DNA of 64,000 nucleotides from Mugil cephalus (lineage: Eukaryota; Chordata; Actinopteri; Mugiliformes; Mugilidae). The translations under genes and the position numbers were made by a program. Location: NCBI RefSeq assembly GCF_022458985.1, contig NC_061782.1, forward strand, positions 9,937,672-10,001,671. The letters are read 5' to 3'. This document shows, piece by piece, positions 12,684 to 28,000 of the stretch. The notes below the pieces were generated by a model. It did not search any database and was not told the origin of the DNA. It saw nothing but the letters and a program-made list of their open reading frames with translations. How positions within the stretch are numbered: position 1 is the stretch's first letter; every line of letters begins with the position of its first letter.

Positions 12684-15600
12684 GCCTTCACTTGTCTCCA
12701 ATCCTCACAGCAACAAGACCTGGCGTGCGTGTTGCTGTTTGTGGCAAAGGAAGCTGTATAGATGTTTATTGATCGGGGGGGGAGGTGGAGATGCGGAGCC
12801 TGAAATTTCTGCTTGATAAGTTCAAGTGGAAGTGGCTGACACTTCTCTGTTTTGAGCTCTCTGATGCCGTCGTGTTAAACAGCGTCTTGGATTTAAGAAA
12901 TGCGAAACGGAGCATTTCACTGTGTTTGTGTGTTTGTTCACTTTCATGCATGAAAGGTGACACGGGATTTAGCACGATGCAGGACTATTTCCTTGACATT
13001 TCCCGGCTCTCCTGGTGGAGATGAATAGGTGTAGTTATAGTGGATCATTAACTCAGAGCAGTGTCGCTCTCTGTCTATAGTTTCAACCTTCACGCCGCAA
13101 CCAGCCCCTGACATCCTCTTCTGTGGCTTAATAAGAGAAACATGCATCACGTAGGGACTGACAGGCATACCTGTGGAGAGCCAGACAGACAGCCAGACGG
13201 ATCGGCAGATTCCTGGACAGATGGGTTGTTTGGAGCCCATCAGGGGCCTCAGTGCCTTCAGACACACGGAGAATTTAAGATGTACTGGAAATGAGAGGAT
13301 ACAAGGAAAACATTTTAAAAACCACAAGAACATAGTGAATAATAATTGTTTTTGTCTAGCGCTTTAGTAATGTGGTTGTCTATTAAATATCAGAATTGAA
13401 TAATGGTGGGGTTTTTTTTAAATTGCTTGTATTTCCCAAATAGGAATCCAATTCCAAAGATGTTCAGTGTAAGATGACACAAAACAATAAAGAATAAATA
13501 CAATTGTTGTTAATATCCTAGAAAATTCACCTATTTGCTCTCTTGACTAAAGTTAAATAAAAGGACTGGCACCACTCTTATGTCCTTACAGTACTGCAGA
13601 ACTAAAGCTAGAAGTAGAAAAGAAAATACATATATGTTTTATGCTTAGTTTATTTTGAAGGATTAAATAAAGCCAGGTGAGCTGAGTTGTGATGACAGTT
13701 TTCTCATTTGACTTTCAGCAGGAAACAAAACATGTTATTTTCTTAGATCCCTCGCTTATCCCTACTGTTCCTTTAAATCTTTATCAACTTATTGTTGCTT
13801 AACTCAGTGTTGATCACCTGAGGGAGAGAAAAATTAGCACCCTTCAGAGTGCCATATTTTGTTTTTATCCCTCCATTCTGTGTCTTCTGGCATATCATTT
13901 GCTCCCAGCTGCTTGATTCAGTAACAGTTACCTCTCCTGTGTTTGACCCTCTGCGCCCTCGAGAGTAAATAATCCCCTTAATGGAACAATATTGCACTTT
14001 TACAACGAAGCAGTGACAGACCGTAACTTCGCGGCTGCTTTTAAGGCCTTCGTGGAGCCGTGAGGGTAAGACGCTGCGAATGGTGGAAGGAAAAAAAAAT
14101 ATAAAACATTTGTGTGCGCTCGCGAACGTCCGCCCACGCAGAGCGAGCGCGTCCGCGTGGGCTCGTGAGAACCGTGTGCCGAGACGCTGTCGCTCACGGC
14201 CTTTGCTCTTGTGCGTGTGAGTTTGTGAGTGACGGTTACACGGTGGTGTGGAGGGTGTAAATCTCCTTCCCTTTACGGCTCTCAGCAGTGGGCCTTACAT
14301 TAGCACAACAATTTACACATCTGCCCTGAGGCAGAGATCAGACGACTGTGAGAAGAGTGAAACCTCAGTCAAAGAGAGAAGTATGTGCGTGAGAGTGAGA
14401 CAGACAGAGGGAGAACATGGGGAGATGTGCTGGTAGAGACTCTGTAAACAAGAGACTGAGGTTTATTAAAACCCCAACACCACTCACCATCCTTTTGTCC
14501 TTCTATTCTCTGTGTCCCTCACCTCTTCTCCCCCTCTTTCAGCCAAGGGAGCGATTACATGCCTGTGTCTCTCTTGTCTTTCATCTCTCTCTGTGAAGAG
14601 GAGAGGAATGAAGGTCTTCTGTGGCGTGTAATTACACAGAGACATCCTGGATGAGGGCGTCTGTCTTCACAAACAAAAAAAGCAACCCCCTCTTCCCTTT
14701 AAATACCTCTTGATAGCGGGAGATCTAAAAAGAGACATTTAGCTGCCTTTGATCCACCGCAGGGTCCCTGTCTTTACCTGCCACTTATGAAGGCCTAATA
14801 AGTATTATCATAAGTCTATTTATTTCATTAGGATCCCCGACACTAACATGCGTGGCTCAGCTCCAGCACCGTGGGAATGAATTGCCGGCTCCCCGATTCA
14901 TTTTAAGTGCAGAGTCATAATCGTGACACATTTAAAGGCCGGTGTTCCAATCTTGCCCATGAGTCATATTGTTGAATGATTATGGAAGGGTGGATTTTTA
15001 TGGGCTTACATTGGTATTGGCTCAACCTCTAATTGGCCCAAAGCACATTTGCATTCTGGGAAGGTAATAACGGGGCTCTTTGGAGGCACTTTAAATGAGA
15101 AAGTCACTGCACTCTGCCTTAATTCTGCTCATAGAAGCGCTGATGCCTCCAGATGGCTTTTTTACTGAGTGTGATATGGCCATTTTGTGTGCATGATCAT
15201 ACACTTAGCCACTACTTTGGGAGCTGCTAACTTGCTAGCATCTCCATTGGCCTCCATTTTTGTACCGTAATGTTTTATTAGATCCTTGGAACCGAAGATA
15301 AATTCAAGACAATCCAACTGATATCACGCACTAACAAGTTCTTCCTTGTGAATGCTGTGATTTTTCATTTTCTGTCAAGTTTTACCACATCCTCTTTCAT
15401 CTAAAGGTACACTTGAGTGTTGCTTGATTGAAGCAAACAGAGGTCGTACAGTGCGGTTTTAATGCTCCGCAAAGGTCACCGGGGTCAAGCAGCTCTCTGT
15501 TTGAGCCCCGGAGTGTGTTTATGTGTCTTTTTGCTTGTGTGAGTCCGCCCCTATTCACAGAGACTTAACTGTTTCTCTGAACTCACAGGGAGATGAAGTG

Positions 15601-18600
15601 AGCGTTCCTTTTGCAGCTCAAACAGACTCAGCGTCAGACAATAGGCCGAGGTCCTACGTTGCACTTAGCAGAAGCTGCTCAATAGACTCGGAGTGGTGTA
15701 GCCCATGCAGCTGCCGGACAATAGCGCGCTCAGCAGAAAAGGCAGCCGGTGACCTCGAGGTGTGCCCTTGCCCCCGTGCGCTCTGATCCCTGAACTCTCT
15801 CCACACAGAGTCAGCGCAGAGAAAGCCTCCGCAGAGAGCCCACAGCAGCGAACTGGGCAAATCCACTAAAATCACAGTATTGAGCTGTAAATATGGTTGT
15901 GCGCTGTGGATACTTGTGGTTTGCGTAAAAGAAAAAAGAAATACGCTTGGAAAAGTCAACTGGTGCCTGTAAAGCAATTATCTGATTATTCCATGTATCA
16001 GCAAGCAGAAATTATTTAAAGAGAAAGATTTAATTCATATCCGAATATGAGTGTGGTAACATGATATTTTGATATTGTTATATTATTATTATCAACAGAT
16101 TACTGTAAATTCAGATGACGTGTGTGGCTGTTACATTTCTGTAAATTCCTGCATACGGCACAAAGCACAGATCTGCTCGGGCATAATGAGTTCCCAATGG
16201 AGCCAACGGCTCAACAACAGCTTTCTATCACTAAACATTTTGTGGGCGGGAGAAGTGGGGGCTGGTTTCCAGGCTACATTCAGTATGTTTGCAAACATGT
16301 TTACATGCATGTGGAAAAAAAACAAATTATTGCCTTAATCCGACTTTAACTGGACAACTTGAGCGCATGTAAACGCGTTACTCTGACTAAAATCGTAGGT
16401 CTCCTTATCCGATTAGGACACCCAGATAATGCGATTGGAATTCGATTTTCCCCGGGATGTATACACCTTAATAGAACTTTAACTGGATGACATGTGTGCG
16501 CATGCTCCACAACTGCAGTGCTGGTGTATGACCCCGGAACAAGAACACTGAAGATGAAGATGAAGGAGAAGAAGAGGAAGAAGTTAAACAGAGACGATAG
16601 AAGAGCCACCTGAGGGATAGCGCACATCTTATCTGCACCATAAGTAGCGCACACATTATGTACGAGATGAAAAAAGCTGAACTATTATTCATCTCGTTGT
16701 TTGAAATGCCGGTCTGCCGCATGAATGACTTTTGTTGATAATATGACGTAATAGGTCATATGGAAAGGGGACCGTATTAACCCACTGAAAAGACACATAT
16801 TGCCACCTAGTTTTGAGGAGCAGGACAAATTCCCGTCAGTTATTCGATTTTTCTCCGTTGTAAACTGGGGCAAGGACCGCATTCAGAAAGTTGAATTTCA
16901 AGAATAGCTCGATCAAGCTGTGCATGTGAACGCAGCAACTGACTCATCTTGTCATTATCGTTGCCATTGTCAGGCGCTCAACGCCTTTTTCAACGTGTCA
17001 AAAATTCCTTTGATTTTTTTTTTAGTTTAGCTGGACTTTCTGGAAGTTCCTCATCCTCTTTTATGGTCATGAAACCAGTTTATTGTATGAGCTTAGATGC
17101 TACTGTTCGCTCTAATTTCCCTTTTTCATTGTTTCATTTTCAAAGAGACTTATGAGGCTGATGTGTTTTTTTTCCCCAATGAAAGAATCAGGATTGCATT
17201 TAGACATAATTTCACTCAGTTCAGCTTCTTGACAGAGAATGCTCAACAATCCATATCATTGAGAGAGTCTTTCTTTGTTTGAGAAGGCAATGGGAAGCCT
17301 TTTATTGCACTTTAATAATAGCAACTCTCTGAGCCTCAGACACACTGTTGTTCCTCAAAATAAACACCATCATTGCTGTTACATCCCAAATCAAACACAA
17401 CTCCGCACAAATACCACCACCAGGAATAAAAAACATCCACACACAGGAGATGAAGCTCCCTCCCCGGTATTTGATCACGCGCCGCCGCCCCTCCTCCCCA
17501 TTTTGTGTTTATTCTGGGGATTATTTTGACCTAATCTCTTTAGAGCATAATTCAGATTAGATTTTGTGTTATTATTATTGCTATGTCCATTCCCTACTGT
17601 CCTGCTGGGATTTCCTGACTAGCGTAGTGCTCCCGTGTTTGGAAAATTGATTAAAACTGCTGACCACTGCCCTAGATAGCTCAGGCTCTGGAAAATAGAT
17701 GAGAAAAAATAAAAGCAAACACTCTGCATTTTCTAAAAACATGTACACTCTAATGGAAGAGCGGCAGTACATGCTATGTTCGGCGGCAGCCATTTATGCT
17801 GCATCCTACATTAAAAAGCATTATTCATGAATGTGTTACATTGGCAAGTCAGCAACACAGAATTTACTTTTAACTTTAACAACCAGAAAGAGAACAAAAA
17901 AAAAAAAAAAACAGAATTCTTACAGTTCCCCAAAACAAGGCTTTGTTGGTGCAGTTAAAACTAGGGCTCCATCTGTATTTGAGCTGCCATATTGGCCCAG
18001 AAATTTTCAGATGTCATGTGTGTTTTAGTCTTCATTTTCAAGCCGGTGTTTAAACACCATCTGCCTTTTACCTCTGTCTCTGAGCCGGGGAGTCTTAACC
18101 AGAAAAGCCTTGAGTAAATAAATTTCCATGAGTTCAGACAATATAAATATATTCCCTGTCCTTCATTATATCTGCAGTGGTGAGGATCTAATTGTTGTTT
18201 TTAAAATATTGCATGCAATTTCAATAAATTATCTGCATTTATTTGGAGGATGGTGCGTGGATTTTTACTCTGGTAAGCGCTTGCATAACCTTGCATACGT
18301 ACCTTTACGCTGACACTAAACATACACTAGGTCCCCCAGTCCCTAAAATACCTGACCTGAACTTTACATCCTCCCTCTACATGCTTGTTTTTCTCAATTA
18401 AGATGAATTATAGAATTGCACCGGGGAACAGGGACGTGGAGCGCTTATTGTGATGTTACCCGCAGGCGGTCAGTCAATGAGTTGGAGAGAGAAACAAAGT
18501 GCTGTGGATATTTAAGTCTCAGCGCCTCGCAACCCTCCAATTCCTAATGGACCGTGCGCAACTTTAGCCAAATATACGAGAGCGGGCGGCGGATGAAGAG

Positions 18601-21600
18601 GAGAGGGAAGGAAGAGTTGGATTTATTGCTCATATATGAAGGTGGAAGGAGATGAAGGGAGTCAGACAAGGGGAGGCATGGGGCCGTGTTTGTGCTAGCT
18701 GTTGGGGACTTAAAGACAGGCCGGGCTGCAGTGTACATTTCATTACTCTGCTCTCCTCTTGAGGCCCAGGTGTGTGTCGTGGCTCCTTTTGTGGGCAGCT
18801 GAGCGCCAGATGATTAGATGAGCTGCTCCTCAGTAAATGGATGCTATTGATCTCCACACCTTGTTAAATGGAACACCTCAGAACATGATGAGTCTAAGAC
18901 AAGATGGCGCGATGAATCTCACGCTGGCCAAAATTGCCTCTTCTGCTCAGCTAACTTTCTTTTTCATCTTCACACTCCTTAAGTACACGGGAAGCCTCAC
19001 TTCATTCCATTCACTTTGCCTCCCCGTGTCTCTCTGTCTCTGTTCCTTCCTTTTTTTTATTTGCTTCACTGATTGCTTTCAGTGTCTCTGCAGCCATTAA
19101 AAAGATTGGAGACTGTGTAATGTATATTAATGTGCTGGTACTTTTGGAGTAGTTTAGCTGTGCATGCTATAATATTTCATGGGGAGAAAACACGGTAGCG
19201 GGGCCTCTGTGCCGAGTAATTAAAACGAGATTGTGATCTGCTGTTTTTCTACATGCACAATAGTTGAGCTCTCGCTAGATCTGAGTGGGGAGAGGTCAAG
19301 GGTCACAGGAAGGTGAGGCCACGGCACACATACTGAGACCTTTAGTCGGAAGCGCTGATTGCTTTGCGTGTTTTATCAGTGTAACGTGATGTCTGTGTTG
19401 CAGAACCATTAAATATTGAGCGTAGAGGAATGGGGTTATGGTGTTAGGCTCTGACCTCTGACCTACACATTTGCACTGATAATTTGCAGTTCAGGGGCAC
19501 CGGCGTTCGCCACGGTAACCCCTACGTGAATACTGAATTGCATTATGTAGCCTCAGCTCGCTGTAGAGTTGCTAACGCTGTGGCGTCTGCAGAAGTCATT
19601 CCCATCAGTCATTTGCTTCTTGGTAGCAGGTTAGACGTGTGCATATGACGCTGTTGGAAAAAAAAAAAAAAAACAGAATGTAGGCTCGCACATTTTTTTT
19701 AAAATCTCATTTGGCACCCATACCCATACATCACCTGCGTGTCCCCCCCTGCACATCCTATATAGTGACAGCCACACATGCCACAACCTGGCTCTTTGTT
19801 GTCAGAAATGGAACTTGTGAGGGCAGTCATGCTGAATAGATTGTAAATTGTGGGAAAAATATGAACACCTTTATGCTCGCAGACTGCCATTGTGCTTCAC
19901 AAATGACCCGACTGACCGCCGCCATATGAGGGTCAAGCTGTTCCATTATTACGTCTTCCAGGTGCAGTGTGGCTATTCAAGTGCTGTTGTTGCTCTCGGG
20001 CCAAGAAAAAAAAAAAAAAAAGGCCGGACCGAGGGACATGTCGGTGTCGAAATGAGAAAGTTTAGAAGTGATACTGTTGCAACTTCTGAAGGCTTGATTT
20101 AAAGCTGCCATAGTCGGTACGTTGGGGAACGGTGGATCAATGACTCCATAATGTATAATATAAAAGGAATCACCTGTGATGGTCCATCTACAAAAAATAA
20201 TCGATACACTCTGCAGTTCCCTTCTGCATCTTGGATTGCGACTTAACTGTTTTGACACTAACTGCCCTCATCAGCACGACTTCCAGCTGCAGCAGGTAGC
20301 TGTCTTCAGCGGAAAGTGCTTTAAACCCACTGTACGGTGCCGTCTATCTGCCAAATGTCCCGTAGGCAAAGTTAAGTAAGCTAAAGAAACACCTAAAGAG
20401 TTTGCAAGAAACAAAACAAAATTCATATACTTACAAATTCAGCAGGTGACACCAGGCAGGAGCTAAGAAGCTCACTGTTGTGTTCATAGCTCTGCACTGC
20501 CTCCAAACATCTATTTAAAATGTATTTATGTGAAAACAGTCTGTTAAGAGAACACACAAAGGAACAGACGTGGGTCATAATGGTGATTTACTGACTACCT
20601 GCAGTATTACACTAGATAACTTCTGTTCTTAATAACTGTCTTTATCAATTTTGGACTGAGGCGCTATGAGGCGCGCCTCATATTTCCTTCGTATCTCGTG
20701 AATGCTGAATGTGTGTGCTTCCGAGGGAAAGAACGCTTTTTGGAAAGAAGGTTTATCTGCTACCTGTGTTTCATTTTATCTTTGGGTGGCGTCAGCGCTT
20801 TAAGCTCAAAATTCTCCAAAGCGATTATACAGAGTTAATCTACGTGAGGCAGAATAATCCAGACTACGGGCCTCTCGGTTGTGTATGCGGGTTTGTGTGG
20901 CGACAAGCCGCCATGCATGACACGTTCGTCTTTATCTCACATAGTATCTTACACGTTCCGTAGATTGTCCCTTAAAACAGAGCGAAATCTCATCAGATCA
21001 TTTATTCTCCCATATGCTCGCACGCCTGCTCCTCTTAACGCTCCGTGAATCCAGTCTACACACGCTCTCTTCCACTATCTACCTGTCATACTTTTAAAAC
21101 CTAGCATTGCATTTGCTTTTCCTTCCATCTTGTTAGTTTTAAGGGAAAACAGCTACAGTATTTATATTCTGCTCCTGGTGCCTGCGAGCACATCTGTCTA
21201 GTCTATAAGCGCGGTCCTTTCTTAGCCTTTTCATCCCTAAGTAATCAATACTGGTCCTGCGAATCCAGGTCATCTTGGCTCCTGTGCCTCGTCCGTCTCC
21301 TCCTCTTTCGCCCACTCTCCGTCTTTATCAATCCCTGTCTCCCGCTCCCACTTTTCCCCTCTCACTTTTTCTCCATCTTTGTCTTCTTCTCTGGTCCTGT
21401 CTCCATTTTTTTTCTCCCCCTATCCTTGCACTCTGTCTTCTTCGTCCTGCTCGCTACGTCCTGAAAAATGACTTTGCCCATCTGGACGGAGCCCTGCTCG
21501 GCCCTCGCGCTATTAGTCCTCATGTGGATGTGAATAAAAATAGACCAGAGTCAGAATTAGTCAAGACTTTTCACTTCTTCTGAAGCCTCTCCTTGCCTCC

Positions 21601-21984
21601 TCCGCCTCATACTTAAACTCGGTTGCCTGGAAATGGATGGAAAATTGGAAGTAAAAAGTTAGTAACAAGTCTTAGCCTTTTTTTTCCCTCAGCTCAGAGT
21701 CTGTGTGTGTGTCTTTTGTGTGAGCGGCAGTGAGTGCTGCCAGTGGACCTCTTCGCTGGGTGCTGCCTCACGTCGAGCGGTGTGTTTGAGAGGCTTGTCG
21801 AGGTAAAGCTCCTGTCAACGCCTGGCCTGAGGGAGTGTGCTGATGAAAGGCCTCTTCATCATCCTAATGGGATACACAAACCTCTTAACCAGCAGTGCTG
21901 CCTCGGCTTCGACTGGGTGAAGCCAAAGCGAGACGAGGAGAGAGGGAAAGAAGGGGAAAGAGAGCCCAGAGTGACTAGCTGGGC

Positions 21985-22015
<31 letters not shown>

Positions 22016-25000
22016 GTAAAGGACCACACTGAAATCATACACCAGTGCACAGGTCAAAAAATGTACAGTGTAAACAAAACAATGCTGCTGGGAGTCAGTT
22101 GTCGAGGAGTTGTGACCCTGGGCGGCCTTGTGCTTGTGTGAGGTTCAGTGGGCCAGGATGATGAGGATCTGGGACAGAGGGCTAATGCCCTGCTGTCCAC
22201 TGGAACTACAACCATGTGCCCCCTGTCTCCTCTGGCATCGACCCAGAGCCAGTGGGCGAGGACGAGAAATATCTCAATTTAATTGGTCGTTTCAATCCAA
22301 ACGATTTCTTGGCAACTTCCAAAGTCGAAAACTTCTACACCTAAATGTTAGAGAAACACTCCTTGACTTGGATTTTTTTTTCTTTCTGTTTCAAAGAGTA
22401 GATATTCGACAATAGCCTCCTCACATCTATAAACAATAAAACCTCTATCTGCTCTGCTGACCTCGGAGCAGCTCCGCTGGAGCAACAGAGGGATGAAGGT
22501 TTTTGTGAGAGTGGTGTAAGTCCTGCTCTTTCACATTTCCCACCAGGATTTTTCTTGCTAGTTCAGGTATGGGAGCCAACTTTTCTAACCTTTGGATGAT
22601 TGCAGTTCTGATTTCAAGGGGCAACGTCAGTGAGTCTGTCAGTTTACTGCAAACTAAAATATTTTCTGAAACTGCTGGATGGATGGGTATCGAATAGATC
22701 GTTAGGAAATGTTGTATCAGTCAGGATTTTCAGTTACATGTGGCAACCGCTATGGGATAGATTCCCACAGAACACAGGAATGAATCTCAGTTGCACCAAC
22801 TAATGATATTTGTGGCTTTGAGTGAAACCTCCCAACAACTGTTGGATAAATCCTTCAAACGATGGATGGTGTATATGATAACATTCCCCTGACTTTTCAT
22901 TTGGGCCATGACCAGGTCCATTTGTTTATGAGCTAAGATAGTAGCACACTGGATTATGGTACGAGGTGGACATTTTACCCGCTGAACATCATCACGTGAA
23001 TATTCACTTGTTACTCTCACATCTCATTCACCTCTGACCACTGTTTAGCCTCAGCATATCGTCTAAAAACTACCGGCATTAGTCTTGTAATCTAAACGAT
23101 AATATGCTGGAAACTGTTGTGTTTCTGTCCAATTCTGACCATGACTGAATATGGACAATGTGCCGCCACTGATAGGCCAAACTGATATTAGGGACACAGG
23201 CAGCGACATCGACTTTGGACTATGATTTTGACCCATGGAGTGGACAACACTGTGATGACAAGTATAGCTCCTCCTGCTATCAAAGGAGGATATTTTCCTT
23301 TCCTTCAGCCCAGGATCTTTATACCTTTTGGAAAGGATTTTCCACCTATGCACAATGTACATGACAATTTCTCACGTTTAGGTTATTTATTTGGTACACA
23401 GAGAATAGAGAATAGGCTTTGTGTATACAGAATATTGATTCAGCGCTGAGACTTCAGCCTATCCACCTTAAGGATAGAAAAAAAATGAAGCCCTCATCCA
23501 AGCAGACACAGTGACCTTGTTCTACTTAGGCTCTGCCCATACAAAAGGGAGGAGCCTGGCCTCTCGTGTGTCAGTGAATTTCCATGTGTAGCCGATTGGC
23601 TTTATCTAGTTTCCAACGTGTGAAATATTGGGGTGTGATGTATCCTAGTCTGTGAGCAAGCTGCAGCAAAGTGGAAAACAACTCCTTATATGGTGAGATA
23701 GCGAAAGTAACATTTTTCCTAATTTTTCCCAGTGTTATACACAGGCTGAAGGCCTTACTTAACCCCTTTAAACCCAATACTGCTGACTGCCTCCACTTCT
23801 TTTATTGTAGCAGATGGTCACATATTTTTTTTTTTTTTCCAAGGATGGTTTCTGTCATTTAAGGTACTTATGAATAATAATGTTGATGCATGTTCAAGTG
23901 TCAATTGTTTAGATGTGACAACATATGGTGACTACCTGTTGCCATGCCGACCAGTCTGTAAAACAGTCCCGTGGGACAGTGAGAAATGTAGTATTATTAA
24001 ACAAAACACAAGAGATTCTGGTGGAAGTGTGGCCGTGGATCCACTCTCAGATGTATCCCCATGGTTTTGAACCCCAAACCTGGCCAACCACATAATTCCA
24101 TCAGTTTTCAAAATAACAGTGCTAGATTTATTATTTTTTTAATACCTTCTGCACTCTGATGTAAAAAATAATCAGACTTCCACATAAGGATGCAGGGGTT
24201 TGCAGGATCACTCGACCATTTGCGTGCCATTTGCGCTTTGACCCAGGCCAAGAGGAGGACACGTTGTCAGGGTGTGGATCAAAACCCCGAGGCAGGGAAG
24301 ACATAAGGACGTGCGAGCAAGAGAACCACGAGAGAAGATCAAGTCAGAGCGATCGGGAAAGCGTCTCTCATCATCATTGTCACTGTGTCACACACTCTGG
24401 CCACTCAGTGTCACCATCAGTCTGCGCTGGCCCTGGGCGTCTGGCGGGTGACACTCAGCCTTCTCCATCCGCCCATTCATCTCTCCCTCTTTTGCCTTCC
24501 GCACACATACACAAAACGTCCTCTCCTATTCGCAGTCGCCGACTTTATTTATCTATGCCAAGGGGATTTTGGTCACGCTCTCTTCATCCCCTCTCTCCAT
24601 CACCGTCCACTCCCGCCAGTTCCAGTCATAGTGGCCGTGGCTCGAGGCTCCGGGATGTCCTCTATTCCTGCTCCTGCCTGTTCACAATCCCCGTTTTCTT
24701 GGGTCAAGGACGTGTACGCCATAGCTGCGGTGAAGAGTAGCGAAAAACTTTGACATCAGACAGGAACCAGCGTCTCATGAATGATTGATTACCCAAACGC
24801 TGACTCATCGCACTGGGGGGAAGGAAAACCAATATTTTGACCTGAAACATAACCAGATTTACATTTGTAGAATAGATGCACGCTGGCCGTCCAGGTTGCG
24901 GGGATGTTTCCCGTTCCCTTGGTGCAATGCAGAGTTATCAGTTCCCACTGTTTTCACAAGCTGTTTGCAACAGAGATCGCCAGATATGGAAAGGTTGGTG

Positions 25001-28000
25001 TGGCAAAAAAAGCGATCAACTGTGAGATGCTTGTGCTTTAGTTATTACTTTTATGTTTTGGTGCTGCACTGCGCTGAGATTACCTGGCAGTCAAATAGTG
25101 TGGAGTGTTTTCCCTTCCTATCTTAAACCGCACATTTCCTTGTTTGACTTCCTCTGGGTTTAGGTTTTTTATTATTATGTTTTTTTTTTTTTTTTTGCTT
25201 GCTGTTGGGTCGGAAAAACAAAAAGAACTACAATAGCGACAGAAGGAAATAAAATGCAGTATGAACCTTTTATTTTTGAATATGTGAGGAATAATGGCTC
25301 CGGATGAAAACGGAATAGCAGGCATGCACACACATTTCGTTCCCCTAAAGAGGTTTGGGTGAAGATCTCTCTTTTTTTCCCTCCTTCTTCCTTTTGGCCT
25401 GGTTTGAGCGAACATGTCCGAGCCGAGGCGGGGAGGGAAATTTATTTTGAGAGAATGATGAAGCGAGTTATAAAGGGAATGAAGGGAAAAGATCAAAAGG
25501 ATAAAACAGCCATTAGCTTCTGCACAGGACTACTTTTGCTCACAAGACCCTGACATTCTGCAGAGTGAGGAGATTGAATCTCACCTCTATCTTCTGCCTC
25601 TCCATTTGTCCTCCCCGCTATCACCACATCACCTCTCGTCATCTGTCTCCTCCAGCATGGATTTTCTGCCTATTAGTGCCCTAATCTTCACCGCTCCTTG
25701 TCTAACTTTCACTCTCTCTTCGTTATTTGTCTATTTCCGTCTGTATCTTTTTCACTTTAATTTCCATATCTTGCCAGAATCAGACTCTGCGTGTACGCGC
25801 CCCTCAAAATTACGCTATCCAGGTCTTTCTTATTCATTTAACCAGCAGTTGGATACCATCATCTGTAATTTTCATCAGCCCTCAAGGAAGTTTTATTAAT
25901 ACATTTCCCAGATTTAATGCCAAATTTGCTCACAAACTACATTCGCCTCACACACACGCTCACACATCCACACGCAAACTCTGTCCTACAGCTTGTTGTG
26001 CGCTGCATATCTAGGGATTTCACTGATGCAAGGGGACGCAATGGAGGAACAGTGTGACGCCAGTCCTGCTGTGTTTGTGCGGGGTGTGATCGTGCTCCCG
26101 TGCACGCACATGTTTTTTTTTTTTTTTGTTTTCTCCGTGTTTGTCCGTGTGTCGCCTCCTCTGTCACACTTACTCGGTGGCTGTTTGCTCGCGAGTGGAA
26201 ATTTCTGCGTCATGTTGCTCTACACGCGCTCGTGACAGCGGGGCCGGCGCTCCCCTTACTCGCAGACCCTCTGTTTCTCTGGGTTGGCGTGCGGGGCCGT
26301 GCGCGAGAGGTCATGCGCGCGGCCCCACCGATGATTCGCTGTCAATCCGGCTCATCTCCTCATCTGTTCATTAGCATGACAGAGGAGCTCTCCTGCCAAA
26401 GCAGTTAGTCACAAGAATCAGCCCCTGTCACAACGCATTACGGCAGCGGGCATCTTTAATAGCGCCGGCAATCCTGGCAACCATAGCCAATGCCCACAGT
26501 ACGTACACACCCTCGGACGCACTCACACCAATCAAAAGCTCCACCCAGGAAATGTGTCCGTGTCCCATTTCTTCCTGCTGATGCTCTGTCCAGCCTCATA
26601 TCCTTCCTTCCTTCTATCCTTAGCTACCCACTCACAGCCTCGCCATCAATCCCCTCCCCTTTGTCCCTCCTTTCTCACCTTTTCCTCCTCTCACTGCCTC
26701 CCATTAGCGAGGCTACCTGTACTTACCCGCCTCCCCCGTTTCTCTTGTCCCTTTCCTGAAGTTCCCTGACAGACTGGCTCTATTTCTGTCTCCCTTCCTT
26801 CTGCTCTCCGTCTTCATAACGCTTCAAGAGATCGAGACTTTTCATTTTTAATCCGCCCGTCTTCCATCCCTGTGATGTTTTAGTCCGTTCCCTCTCCCCG
26901 GCTCTCTCTCTCTCTCTGTAAGCCCCCCCACCCCCCACCCAACGCCTCTCCTCTCCCTTCATTATCACCTGCTCATGGTGTCGGATGTGATTTGTACAGG
27001 AAGTTTGATCAGGGCCGTCTTCCTGTCTCCGGGGAGCCGAGTTGTCGCGTCAGATAATAAGAAACGCATATGTTGTGATGCGTCTTGCCGACCCGTCTCA
27101 CGATCGCCGCCCGCGCCTTTTGACTCGGCACACTTAACGTGACAGGACCTCAAGACGATATCTCAAACATGAACAGAATTTTTCATTTTTTAAGAAAACG
27201 GCACCGTGGGAATTTTTGGGGGGAGCTCTAATACACAAAGCCTAAATCTGTGGTGATTATGTAGTTTAAGACAAATGAAAGGGATTCCCACTGTTGGTTG
27301 GTGCAACAATTACCAGCGTTTGGGTGAGGGACGTGTAATTTGACTGTCTCCAGTCTTGTGATAATCACTGACTGACTGGGGTGGACTTACTGCTTTGTGT
27401 ACGCGTGAGGTCATGAGCACAACCCCTCCCTTGCTCTGTGCGTGTGTGTTTGTGTGAGACAAAAAAAAAAAATAGGGTTAAACCGACAGAGCCGGCAATT
27501 ACCTGAGAGACAGGACTCGTCTTGTCTCGAGGAGTGGCCATCAACACTGACGGACTGGCATTTGACAGAAACCCCCGACTGCCCACACGCTGATAGTAGT
27601 GTGTAGAAGCAGTGTCATGACTTTTGATGTGAAGTGCGTTGTTTATATTCATAATGCAGGAACCCGTCTCCTTTTTTAATTAAAAGAAAAGATTCATAAG
27701 ATGCATAATTTAATGGTCTCCGAGTAGGGGGGGAAAAAAAGTAGCGAAGGCTGTGTGGCACTATATTCATGATGCCACATCTGCTGTTTGTCCTGTGAGT
27801 GGTCTCTGAGTGCGCGTGTGAGGAGTAATCAGTTGGAGGAGCCGCGAGAGAGGACGGAAGAGTGACCCGGTGGGAGGAAGGGGAGGTGGAGTGCTGCAGA
27901 AAGTTGAGAGAGAGGTGGATCAGAGGACAGGGGGCGGCCGCTCCGAGGAGGCAGCGCATGTACAGTGGGATTCAGGGTGAAGCACGGGGTTGGGGAGGGT

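Noticed and set aside
12459..12761. A frame encoding Cys/Val repeats then poly-Leu
   Set aside because: It is simply the translation of the (TG)n and (CTG)n microsatellites.
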